A program made the translations under genes and the position numbers. A DNA stretch of 64,000 nucleotides from VBDM01 sp964430565 (GTDB lineage Bacteria > Pseudomonadota > Gammaproteobacteria > Burkholderiales > SG8-39), in assembly GCA_964430565.1 (NCBI GenBank), contig CAYSFD010000018.1, positions 62,001 to 126,000 of the forward strand, in the 5' to 3' direction. The notes under the pieces were generated by a model that did not search any database, was not told the DNA's origin, and saw only the letters and a list, made by a program, of their open reading frames with translations. Below are positions 16,985 through 24,055 of this stretch, one piece after another. Positions within the stretch are counted from its first letter, which is position 1. Every line of letters begins with the position of its first letter.

Positions 16985-17899
16985 CTATGTCCCTATAGTC
17001 GCGCCGCAATACGCCGCGTCTTGAGCCTTCACGCTCGCGCCGCAGTACGCCGCCTCTTGAGCCTTCACGCTCGCGCCGCAATACGCCGCCTCTTGGGCCT
17101 TCACGCTCGCACCGCAGTACGCCGCCTCTTGAGCCTTCACGCTCGCACCGCAATACGCCGCGTCCTGAGCCTTCACGCTCGCGCCGCAGTACGCCGCCTC
17201 TTGAGCCTTCACGCTCGCGCCGCAGTACGCCGCGTCTTGAGCCTTCACGCTCGCGCCGCAATACGCCGCCTCTTGGGCCTTTACGCTCGCGCCGCAATAC
17301 GCCGCCTCTTGGGCCTTCACGCTCGCGCCGCAGTACGCCGCCTCTTGAGCCTTCACGCTCGCGCCGCAGTACGCCGCCTCTTGGGCCTTCACGCTCGCGC
17401 CGCAGTACGCCGCCTCTTGAGCCTTTACGCTCGCGCCGCAGTACGCCGCGTCTTGAGCCTTCACGCTCGCGCCGCAATACGCGGCCTTCTCGCGTTGCAC
17501 GCCTCCAAACTCCTCGAGATATAAGCGCCGGGTTTTCTCGGCCAAGGCGGCCTTTCTTTCGATGTCCGCCTGCGTGCGTACGCCGACATGCGGGTTGTGG
17601 TGCAGATACGCGCCAAACACCTTCTCGCAGTCCTCGGTGTATTTCATCGTGTGCAGAATGTGGGCATGCCAGAACTCATCCACACTTTTGCTCACGACGA
17701 TATCTTCCGCATCCTCCGGGTGTTTCACCAGCATCGTGAGATAGTTCCGGTACGCGAGCTCGATACTCTCGGCGCCCGCGCGTGACCAACCTTCTCCGAG
17801 TTCGGCATCCATAACTCTGAGTCGGATAGCCTCGAGGTCGAGGGCCTGTATCGCAGCAATAGCCTGGTCAATGGGTCGGGTTGTCAGCTTCGTTTGCAT
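16985..17899 (-). CDS. GRDP/DUF1399-like protein with 14 tandem YCGASVKAQ repeats
   Basis: A 304-residue protein in two parts. Residues 1-138 form a helical domain with the motif VDEFWHAHILHTMKYTEDC followed by VFGAYLHHNPHVG. The WHAH and later Asp-Cys pattern resembles the GRDP-like (DUF1399) family, recalled from family knowledge. Residues 139-304 are thirteen copies of a 12-residue unit AAYCGASVKAQ(E/D) plus a last partial copy ending CGATIGT. Each unit has one Tyr-Cys-Gly, giving 14 evenly spaced cysteines and no signal peptide or membrane segment. ATG at 17899 follows GGAGAA. Possible roles are a metal-binding or cross-linked scaffold, or a multi-core precursor peptide; none is proven. 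Confidence 0.85.
   Translation of the reverse strand: MQTKLTTRPIDQAIAAIQALDLEAIRLRVMDAELGEGWSRAGAESIELAYRNYLTMLVKHPEDAEDIVVSKSVDEFWHAHILHTMKYTEDCEKVFGAYLHHNPHVGVRTQADIERKAALAEKTRRLYLEEFGGVQREKAAYCGASVKAQDAAYCGASVKAQEAAYCGASVKAQEAAYCGASVKAQEAAYCGASVKAQEAAYCGASVKAQEAAYCGASVKAQDAAYCGASVKAQEAAYCGASVKAQDAAYCGASVKAQEAAYCGASVKAQEAAYCGASVKAQEAAYCGASVKAQDAAYCGATIGT
16988..17485 (-). repeat. tandem array of 36-bp units (13 full plus one partial)
   Basis: A coding minisatellite. Unit length 36 bases equals 12 codons, and copies differ at only a few mostly third positions, plus a GAG/GAC change giving Glu or Asp at position 12. Units are contiguous with no spacers. Near identity at DNA level points to recent expansion or ongoing homogenisation. 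Because the unit is a multiple of three and lacks stops, other frames are also open across it. Confidence 0.97.
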
Positions 17900-18152
17900 T
17901 GGATTCTCCAGTCAGGTTGGACGGGCGGAGCAGGGTCTTATCGGACTGTCACCGCCAAAGTTGTTACAGATTTGGTTCTTGCAGAGCGATATCTAGGAGC
18001 GCAATCACCTCCTTTCACGGTGGCGGCTTGCCGCAAAGATGTGCCCGGAACTCGGCGCCCGCTCATAACCTGGGCCACGCCTCGCGTCGGGCCACCACAA
18101 AAGCGCAAGGCCCCCAAAGGACTTCGTGCCCGAGGCATATCTAATCTTGAGA

Positions 18153-18178
18153 TGTCAGGAAAAGCTGTCAGGCAAAGC
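18153..18178. repeat. 13-base tandem direct repeat TGTCAGGMAAAGC
   Basis: TGTCAGGAAAAGC (18153-18165) is followed directly by TGTCAGGCAAAGC (18166-18178), one mismatch. A third TGTCAGG is at 18189 and its complement CCTGACA at 18201. Candidate operator array or structured leader. Confidence 0.75.
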
Positions 18179-18185
18179 TGACAAA

Positions 18186-18210
18186 CCTTGTCAGGGTTTA
18201 CCTGACAAGG
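18186..18210. terminator. perfect 10-bp stem-loop
   Basis: CCTTGTCAGG (18186-18195), loop GTTTA, CCTGACAAGG (18201-18210). It lies 81 bases beyond the stop of the minus-strand BON lipoprotein gene. There is no T-run on either strand, so it may be an operator or an RNA element rather than a classic terminator. Confidence 0.5.
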
Positions 18211-18290
18211 AAGTCACCCGATCGGGCGACCGGGAAAGGGAAACCGACCCGCCTTTTAGAAACAGCGGCTTGCGATACGCCCGAAGGCGC

Positions 18291-18734
18291 TTACGAACCG
18301 GCGACGATTACCAGCTGGTTGTTGACCGACTTGACACCCGGCACGCTTGACGCGATCTGCGCGGCTTTTTCGCGGTGAGCGCGGGTATCGGCGGTCCCGT
18401 AGAGCGTCACGACGCCGCCCGCGACCCCGGTGTCGATCGCGAGCAACCTGAGGGCGGGATCGGCGCCGAGCGCGGACTTGACCTTGGCGGCAAGCACCGA
18501 GTCTTCGTCGATCTCCCGGGATTCAACGACGCTTCGGGTGTCGGCGGATTTCGTCGCCGCGATCGGTGCTTCGGTGGGCTTGAGCGCCTGTTGCGTGAGC
18601 GTTCCCGTGGCAGGATTGGCGCTTTCCTCGCTTTTCCAAAGCGATTGGATCTGATCGCACGCGGCAACGCTCAATACCAATGCGCCCGCCGCCGCGGCAG
18701 CCAAGGCGCCGCGCCCCTTCTCATTCCATTTCAT
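18291..18734 (-). CDS. BON-domain lipoprotein
   Basis: A 147-residue envelope protein. The N-terminus has a lipoprotein signal with lipobox VAAC (in LVLSVAACDQIQS), then a low-complexity linker rich in Thr, Ala and Glu. A single BON domain follows: LAAKVKSALGADPALRLLAIDTGV, GVVTLYGTADT, and ASSVPGVKSVNNQLVI. BON proteins (OsmY-like) bind phospholipid surfaces and are linked with envelope stress. The ATG at 18734 (MKWNEKGRG) gives a normal signal peptide; the longer frame starts at 18770. Adjacent genes do not suggest an operon. Confidence 0.88.
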   Translation of the reverse strand: MKWNEKGRGALAAAAAGALVLSVAACDQIQSLWKSEESANPATGTLTQQALKPTEAPIAATKSADTRSVVESREIDEDSVLAAKVKSALGADPALRLLAIDTGVAGGVVTLYGTADTRAHREKAAQIASSVPGVKSVNNQLVIVAGS

Positions 18735-18884
18735 GACTCGCTCCGTCTTTGAAAGATTCCGTTCAGACACGCGATGATTTCGTTAGTTTCAATCAGCGAA
18801 GAAAATGTGCGTGCCGATTGCGCTGTCGCCCTTGCACGACAGTCGTGCGCGCATCGACCCGCACGCGCTACACTTGCGCTCCCG

Positions 18885-20066
18885 ATGACCCACCCGCTGA
18901 ACCTCGATTCAAGACTCGCTGCGATCCACGCCGCCGAGTACCCGCGCTTCTCCGACGCGGAAATGGCACGCCGCCGCGCGGTCCTGGCGCGGGTGATGGA
19001 AGCGGCCGGCGTCGACCATCTGCTCATGTGCGGCGAGCAGCGCGCCGGAACCGGGGTCGCCTGGCTTACCTCGTGGCCGGCGACGGTCGAGGCCTACGCG
19101 ATCGTCGCCCCGGGAGAGCCGCAGGTCATGTATGTAGAGTGGTACAACCACTGGCCGCTCGCCCGGAAACTCGCGCGCGACACCGAGGTGCGCTGGGGCG
19201 AGCACCGGGGCATCGAGAAGCTGATCGCCGATCTGAAGTCGCGTGGAGCGAAGCGTATCGGCTTGATGGGCGCTCTGGGCCTTGCCAAGTGCAGGAAGCT
19301 TGAGGCCGTCTTCGGTCCGCTGGTCGATCTCAACCGCGAATACGTGCGCCTGCGGCTGGTGAAATCTCAGGAGGAAATCGACTGGATGCGGATCGGAGCG
19401 GCGCTCACCGACCTCGCGATCGAAGGCTTGAGGCGCGAAGCAAGGCCCGGCATGACCGAACGCGAGTTGGGCGCCATCTGCGAAGCGGCCTATCACCCGC
19501 ACGGCGGGGTGACGTATATCCACTACTTTCTCGCCACACCCATGGCCAATCCGGAATACTGCGTGCCGCGGCAGTTCGAGTCGAACCGCAAAGTGCAGCC
19601 GGGCGACGCGATCGCCACCGAGATCACCGCCCAGTTCTTCGAATATCCCGGGCAGATCCTGCGCACCTTCACCGTCGCCGCCGAGCCGACGCCGCTGTTC
19701 CGAAAGCTCCACGAGACCGCGGAAGCCGCCTTCGACGCCGTGACGGGCGTCATCCGCCACGGCACCACGATGCAGCGGATCATCGATGCGGCGGCCCTCA
19801 TCGAGGACGCCGGGTTCACTGTATACGATGACCTCATGCACGGGTTCGGCGGAGGCTATTTTCCGCCAGTGCTCGGCTCGAGAAGCCGTCCGGCGGGACA
19901 GCTTCCCGAGATGACGCTCCAATCCGGAATGACCTGCGTGGTGCAGCCGAACGTGATCACTCCGGACCAGAAAGCCGGTGTACAGGTCGGAGAGCTGGTA
20001 CTCGTGACCGACACGGGCTTCGAGCGCCTGCACCGGGCCGAGCGCGGCCTGTTCCGGCTCGACTGA
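18885..20066 (+). CDS. M24-fold protein, metal ligands mostly replaced
   Basis: A 393-residue protein with the two-domain layout of Xaa-Pro aminopeptidase/creatinase. The N-terminal creatinase-like domain includes GTGVAWLTSWPATVEAYAIV, and the C-terminal pita-bread domain starts near residue 165. Aligning by eye to the M24 metal motifs, the two Asp ligands are Glu (ATEITAQ) and Gln (YPGQILRTF), the His is kept (MHGFGGGY), and the two Glu ligands are Gln (VVQPN) and Gly (VQVGELVLVT). Four of five ligands are changed, so it is probably not a typical dinuclear metallopeptidase; creatinase itself is metal-free in this fold. A role in amidino- or amide-compound hydrolysis is possible. ATG at 18885 fits the family N-terminus. 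Confidence 0.83.
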   Translation: MTHPLNLDSRLAAIHAAEYPRFSDAEMARRRAVLARVMEAAGVDHLLMCGEQRAGTGVAWLTSWPATVEAYAIVAPGEPQVMYVEWYNHWPLARKLARDTEVRWGEHRGIEKLIADLKSRGAKRIGLMGALGLAKCRKLEAVFGPLVDLNREYVRLRLVKSQEEIDWMRIGAALTDLAIEGLRREARPGMTERELGAICEAAYHPHGGVTYIHYFLATPMANPEYCVPRQFESNRKVQPGDAIATEITAQFFEYPGQILRTFTVAAEPTPLFRKLHETAEAAFDAVTGVIRHGTTMQRIIDAAALIEDAGFTVYDDLMHGFGGGYFPPVLGSRSRPAGQLPEMTLQSGMTCVVQPNVITPDQKAGVQVGELVLVTDTGFERLHRAERGLFRLD

Positions 20067-20070
20067 TCCG

Positions 20071-20149
20071 CGTTGTCGTCCCCGCGCAAGCGGGGACCCA
20101 GTGGCTTTCGTAGCACGACGCTGGATTCCCGCTTGCGCGGGAATGACGA
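20071..20149. repeat. REP-like dispersed palindromic repeat pair
   Basis: GTCCCCGCGCAAGCGGGGAC and ATTCCCGCTTGCGCGGGAAT, two hairpins about 40 bases apart, between the convergent ends of the M24 protein and the ABC ATPase genes. Same family as 8418-8483. It may end transcription from both sides. Confidence 0.8.
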
Positions 20150-20157
20150 ATTGCGAC

Positions 20158-20817
20158 CTACGCGGGCCGCAGCTCGCTCTGGGTAAGCAGGTAGGTGCGG
20201 TCGGCAGTCTTCGCGGCGGCCGTAGAGTGCGTGACGAGGATTCCACCGGCGCCTTCGGCCTTGACGCATCCGCGCAGCAACGCGAGCACGTCTTTTGCGC
20301 TTTCAGGATCGAGATTCCCGGTCGGCTCGTCGGCGAACACCAGACGCGGCTTATGCACGAGCGCGCGCGCGATCGCGACACGCTGCATCTCGCCGCCCGA
20401 AAGCTCGCGCGGCAGGCTGTCGCCGTAATCGGCCAGTTTCACCGCTTCCAGCATGGCCGCAACGCGCGAGGACGCGTTTGGGGCGCTGTTCAATGCGAGC
20501 GGCAGGGCGACGTTTTGCGCTACCGTCAGGTAGGGCAGGATGTGGAACGCCTGGAAGACAAATCCCATGTACTTGCGGCGGATGAGAGTGAGAGCATCGT
20601 CATCAAGAGCGCAGAGATCGACTCCGTCGAAGAGCACCTGTCCCGAATCGGGTCGCTCGAGTCCGGCGATGAGGTTCAGCAAGGTGGATTTTCCGATTCC
20701 CGATTCGCCCATCACCGCGACGAAGTCGCCCGCGACTAGATCGAGGCTGATGTCCCGCAGCACCGTCTTCGCGCGCGCTCCGGAGAATGACTTGCAGAGT
20801 TTCCTGACCGAAAGCAC
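20158..20817 (-). CDS. LolD/MacB-type ABC transporter ATP-binding protein
   Basis: A 219-residue ATPase of the LolD/FtsE/MacB group. Walker A is GESGIGKST, with the Q-loop in GFVFQAFHILPYLTV, signature LSGGEMQRVAIARALVH, Walker B RLVFADEPTGNLD and H-loop VTHST. The Glu after Walker B Asp is present, so it should be active. GTG start at 20817. No permease lies beside it; the FtsX-like permease and AttH-like protein at 9453-13102 on the same strand are the natural partners, 7 kb downstream. The next gene upstream on this strand is the HExxH protein, 27 bases away, and may be co-transcribed. Confidence 0.9.
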   Translation of the reverse strand: MLSVRKLCKSFSGARAKTVLRDISLDLVAGDFVAVMGESGIGKSTLLNLIAGLERPDSGQVLFDGVDLCALDDDALTLIRRKYMGFVFQAFHILPYLTVAQNVALPLALNSAPNASSRVAAMLEAVKLADYGDSLPRELSGGEMQRVAIARALVHKPRLVFADEPTGNLDPESAKDVLALLRGCVKAEGAGGILVTHSTAAAKTADRTYLLTQSELRPA

Positions 20818-20844
20818 CTGGGCGAATCTACTTGCGCTACGGCT

Positions 20845-21579
20845 TCAAGGCCGGATCGGAGTCCGCATCCGGCGCTTCGTCTCGAGCGTCGCTCGTCTTG
20901 CCGTCGCGCGCGAAAAGGTCTTGAGTTCGTCCACGAAGACCCGATGACCTTCAATGTCGTTGACGATCTGCCACCCCCGCCTGTAAATCGGGTTTTCCGC
21001 GGCGCTGTCCAACGCAACGATTTCCTGGAGCTGCTCGCGTCGGCGGAGTTTCAGATAGACGTCCTTCATCACCGCCATCAGGTGAAGATGGGTCAGCACC
21101 ATCGTTGGTTCGTCCTTGTATTTTCCCATCAGCCTGGACCCGGGCAGAGGGTACGGGATGTAGGTGTGGAGCAGCTCGTGAAACACCAGGGCGGAGAACA
21201 GATGCATCGGCTGCGGCTTTCCCTGCGTCGGCCCGTCGAGGAATCGCCGCACGTTGATCAGCAGAGGAGTGCTCATCGAGGAAATGGGGCAAAGAGTGAG
21301 CGCAGCCACCATTTCCCTGCGCCTGAATGGTTTTCCGATCTGCGAGACCGTCGTCCCCAGCAGGGACGGCGCCTTCTTGTCCCAGAACGTCTGGAAGGAC
21401 GCAAGCTTCGCTTCGATCTCCCGCATCCAGCTCTCTTCGACCTTGGTGTTGAGCCACTGCTCGCAGAATCGGTCGAAAGGAAGATACTGATACACCAGCT
21501 CGACGCGCGGCCACCCTGCAGCGGGCGCCGCTGCGGCGCCTGAAGAGATCCGTACCGCCGTCGCCGGCGTCCTTCGCAT
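20845..21579 (-). CDS. unknown protein with an HExxH metallopeptidase-like motif
   Basis: A 244-residue protein I do not recognise as a named family. It holds HELLHTYI near residue 155, a match to the zinc-binding HExxH motif, and the downstream block PTMVLTHLHLMAVMKDVYLK with more histidines. NVRRFLDGPTQGKPQPMHLFSALVF precedes the motif. ATG at 21579 follows GGAGG at a good distance; longer frames start upstream but lack it. No signal peptide or membrane helix is clear. It sits between the livF end and the ABC ATPase on the same strand. A zinc peptidase is plausible but unproven. Confidence 0.7.
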   Translation of the reverse strand: MRRTPATAVRISSGAAAAPAAGWPRVELVYQYLPFDRFCEQWLNTKVEESWMREIEAKLASFQTFWDKKAPSLLGTTVSQIGKPFRRREMVAALTLCPISSMSTPLLINVRRFLDGPTQGKPQPMHLFSALVFHELLHTYIPYPLPGSRLMGKYKDEPTMVLTHLHLMAVMKDVYLKLRRREQLQEIVALDSAAENPIYRRGWQIVNDIEGHRVFVDELKTFSRATARRATLETKRRMRTPIRP

Positions 21580-21653
21580 TGCGCCTCCGGTTGAGTAAAA
21601 GTTCGGCATTATCACAGAGAGCAGTTCGCCTCGCCGGTCGATGCGTCGATGCG

Positions 21654-22355
21654 TCAGACACCCAGGTAGCGTTGCTGCACGTCGCGATTGGCCGCCAGCT
21701 CGGGCGAAATGCCGCTCCAGACCACGCGGCCTTTTTCCAGAACGTAGTGCCGGTCGGCGATGCGCGTCAGGGCCCTCAGATCCTTGTCGATGATGAGGAT
21801 AGCCAGGCCCGAGGTCTTCAGACTCTCGATAGCGCGATAGATCTCGACGCAGACGAACGGCGCCAGGCCCTCGGTGGCCTCGTCGAGGATCAGCATGCGC
21901 GGATTGGTCATGAGGGCACGCCCGATGGCGAGCATCTGCTGCTCGCCGCCCGAGAGCTGGCTGCCGAAATGCCTGCGCCTCTCTGCGAGCTGCGGGAAAA
22001 GCGCGAATATTCTGTCGAGCGTCCAGGGGTCGGCGCGCCTGGAGCGGTTGGCTGCCGTCGCCACCAGGTTCTCGCGCACGGTGAGGTTGGGAAAGACCTG
22101 CCGCCCCTCGGGCACCAGGCCCAGCCCCGCCTGCGCCACCCGGTACGAGGGCAGACCATGCAATGGCTTGCCCTCGAACGTAATCGCGCCTCCACGCAGG
22201 CGCACCATGCCCATGATCGAGCGCACCGTCGTGGTCTTTCCCATGCCGTTGCGGCCGAGCAAAGTCACCACTTCGCCGGCGCGCACGCCCAATGAGACAC
22301 CGAACAGCACCTGGCTCTGCCCGTAGGCAGTCTCGAGCGCTTCGACTGCGAGCAT
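21654..22355 (-). CDS. livF: branched-chain amino acid-type ABC transporter ATPase LivF
   Basis: A 233-residue ATPase of the LivF type. It starts MLAVEALETAYGQSQVLFGV and has Walker A GRNGMGKTT, Q-loop near LGLVPEGRQVFPNLTV, signature LSGGEQQMLAIGRALM, Walker B RMLILDEATEGLAP and the H-loop replaced by IIDKDLRAL, where LivF has D in place of H. The family commonly has a modified H-loop. The ATG shares its last base with the LivG stop, so translation is coupled. Last gene of the liv operon running from 28.8 kb, presumably energising uptake of an amide or amino-acid-like substrate. Confidence 0.93.
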   Translation of the reverse strand: MLAVEALETAYGQSQVLFGVSLGVRAGEVVTLLGRNGMGKTTTVRSIMGMVRLRGGAITFEGKPLHGLPSYRVAQAGLGLVPEGRQVFPNLTVRENLVATAANRSRRADPWTLDRIFALFPQLAERRRHFGSQLSGGEQQMLAIGRALMTNPRMLILDEATEGLAPFVCVEIYRAIESLKTSGLAILIIDKDLRALTRIADRHYVLEKGRVVWSGISPELAANRDVQQRYLGV

Positions 22356-23110
22356 CAGGCCTGGACCTCCTCGCCCAGGTAGGCGCGCCGCACCTCCGGG
22401 TTGGCGCGGATCTCCGCAGGCGTGCCGGTCGCGATGATACGGCCGTAGACCAGCACCGAGATCCGGTCGGCGAGCGAAAACACGGCGTCCATGTCGTGCT
22501 CGACGAGGATGATGGTCTTGCGCCCTTTGAGGGTGGAAAGGAAAGCGATCATGCGCCGCGTCTCCTCCGCGCCCATGCCCGCCACCGGCTCGTCGAGCAG
22601 CATCAAACGCGGGCGCGTGGCGAGCGCAGTCGCAATCTCGAGCGCTCGCTGCTCGCCGTGCGCAAGGTTCGCGGCGAGCACCTCGGAGCGCTCGCCCAAT
22701 CCGACCTCCTCGAGAATCGCGCGCGCGGGCGCGCGCAGCGCCGTCTCCTCGCGCGCCGGCCGCCAGAAGCGAAAGCTCGAGCCCGCGTGCGCCTGGACCG
22801 CGAGCATCACGTTCTCGAGCGCGGTGAAATCGGAATAGATGGTGGTGATCTGGAACGAGCGCGCGAAACCCCTGCGCGAGCGCGCCGGCGCCGACAGTGC
22901 CGTTACGTCCTCTCCCGCGAAGCGCACGCGGCCCCTGTCGGGACGCAGGTTGCCCGCAAGCTGGGCGATCAGCGTCGTCTTGCCGGCACCGTTCGGCCCG
23001 ATGACCGCGAGCGTCTCGCCTTCCCGGACCTCGAGATCGACGCTGTCGCTCGCGAGCAGCGCGCCGAAGCTCTTGGTGAGGCCGCGGACCTCGAGCAGGG
23101 GTTTGTTCAT
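22355..23110 (-). CDS. livG: branched-chain amino acid-type ABC transporter ATPase LivG
   Basis: A 251-residue ATPase starting MNKPLLEVRGLTKSFGALLA. It has Walker A GPNGAGKTTL, the LivG-type Q region RSFQITTIYSDFTALENVMLAVQ, signature LAHGEQRALEIATALA, Walker B RLMLLDEPVAGMG and H-loop VEHDMDAVF. The signature is LAHGEQ, usual for LivG. The ATG at 23110 lies 5 bases after the livM stop. Together with LivF it forms the heterodimeric motor of the transporter. Confidence 0.94.
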   Translation of the reverse strand: MNKPLLEVRGLTKSFGALLASDSVDLEVREGETLAVIGPNGAGKTTLIAQLAGNLRPDRGRVRFAGEDVTALSAPARSRRGFARSFQITTIYSDFTALENVMLAVQAHAGSSFRFWRPAREETALRAPARAILEEVGLGERSEVLAANLAHGEQRALEIATALATRPRLMLLDEPVAGMGAEETRRMIAFLSTLKGRKTIILVEHDMDAVFSLADRISVLVYGRIIATGTPAEIRANPEVRRAYLGEEVQA

Positions 23111-23115
23111 CGGCT

Positions 23116-24048
23116 CTATTCGTCTTTGCCGAAGAGCAAGCCTGCGAGCCCGCGCCTGAAGAAGAGCACACACAGTATCAGCAGCGGCCCGAGGATGATC
23201 TGCCAGTGCTGTGTCCAGCCCGAGAGCACGTCCTCGACCAGCAGCAGCGCGAACGCGCCGAGCACCGGTCCGGCGGCGGTCGCCATGCCGCCGAGGATCA
23301 CCATGAACATGAGCTCGCCGGAGCGCGTCCAGTTCATGAAATCGGGCGTCATATACGCTGTGTGGTTGACGAGCAGCGCGCCCGCGAGCCCGCACACGCC
23401 GCCCGCGATCACGAACGCCGCGAGGCGGTACGGGTACGGCGAAAAGCCGATCGCCCGGGTGCGCGCCTCGTTCGACTTCGCGGCGCGGATCACCATGCCG
23501 AAACGCGAGTTGACCAGCCGATGGCCGAGGTAGAGGACGAGGACGAGGATCGCAAGCACCAAGTAGTAGAAGGCATCGCCGTTGTTGAGGTCGATGAGCC
23601 CGGGAAACTGGCTCTTCACCGCGAGGCGCATGCCGTCATCGCCGCCGAACTCCTCGATGGAGATGCCGAGGTAGTACAGCATCTGAGTGAACGCGAGCGT
23701 GATCATGATGAAGTAGATGCCGCTGGTGCGGATCGATACTGCCCCGATCACCAGCGCCACCGCGGCCGACGCGCCGATCGCAAGCGCCCATTGCAGGTAG
23801 CCGTTGTGCACCCCGTAGTGCGCGAGCACGCCCACGGCGTAGGCGCCGACGCCGAGGTAGGCGGCGTGACCGAAGGACACCATCCCGCCGTAGCCGAGGA
23901 TGAGGTTGAGGCTGAGCGCGGCGATGGCAAAGATCATCACCCGCCTGAGCAGGTCCACGTAGAAAGGCTGCCCGAGGAGCGCCGCAAGCGGCGGTACGCC
24001 CGCGAGGAGCAGGAATCCGGCCAACAGGATCGCGGTTCGCCGGTTCAT
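23116..24048 (-). CDS. livM: branched-chain amino acid-type ABC transporter permease LivM
   Basis: A 310-residue inner-membrane permease with about nine hydrophobic segments (for example ILLAGFLLLAGVPPLAALL, FAIAALSLNLILGYGGMVSFGHAAYLGVGAYAVGVL). The LivM hallmarks GYGGMVSFGHAAY-type loop, RSKNEARTRAIGFSPYPYRL and AGVCGLAGALLVNHTAYMTPDF are visible. The length is typical. Seven bases after the livH stop, so in one operon. Pairs with LivH to form the membrane channel. Confidence 0.94.
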   Translation of the reverse strand: MNRRTAILLAGFLLLAGVPPLAALLGQPFYVDLLRRVMIFAIAALSLNLILGYGGMVSFGHAAYLGVGAYAVGVLAHYGVHNGYLQWALAIGASAAVALVIGAVSIRTSGIYFIMITLAFTQMLYYLGISIEEFGGDDGMRLAVKSQFPGLIDLNNGDAFYYLVLAILVLVLYLGHRLVNSRFGMVIRAAKSNEARTRAIGFSPYPYRLAAFVIAGGVCGLAGALLVNHTAYMTPDFMNWTRSGELMFMVILGGMATAAGPVLGAFALLLVEDVLSGWTQHWQIILGPLLILCVLFFRRGLAGLLFGKDE

Positions 24049-24055
24049 GCCGAAT

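Larger units (their letters stand above)
17900..18290. other. 391-base non-coding region with repeated TGTCAGG motifs
   Basis: No convincing gene. The left half carries ATCACCTCCTTTC at about 18002-18016, which on the minus strand is a very strong Shine-Dalgarno (GAAAGGAGGTGAT) leading only into short frames, so it may serve a leader peptide for the repeat-protein message. The right half (18153-18210) holds clustered TGTCAGG elements and a perfect hairpin. It separates the minus-strand repeat-protein gene start from the stop of the BON lipoprotein gene, which also reads on the minus strand, so the region acts both as terminator and as promoter area. Confidence 0.5.

Noticed and set aside
16988..17485. 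CRISPR array
   Set aside because: Units are 36 bases but contiguous with no variable spacers, and they encode in-frame protein repeats. They are a coding minisatellite.
16658..17524. Plus-strand repetitive ORF (SLHARAAVRR) and another minus-strand frame (RREREGSRGG)
   Set aside because: Both are shadow frames of the 36-bp array, which lacks stops in several frames. Only the YCG frame joins a plausible domain and has a ribosome binding site.
17938..18138. 66-residue minus-strand ORF in the non-coding region (MPRARSPLGALRF)
   Set aside because: No known motif, and its own start lacks a good ribosome binding site; the strong GGAGG inside lies downstream of its start. Kept only as a possible leader.
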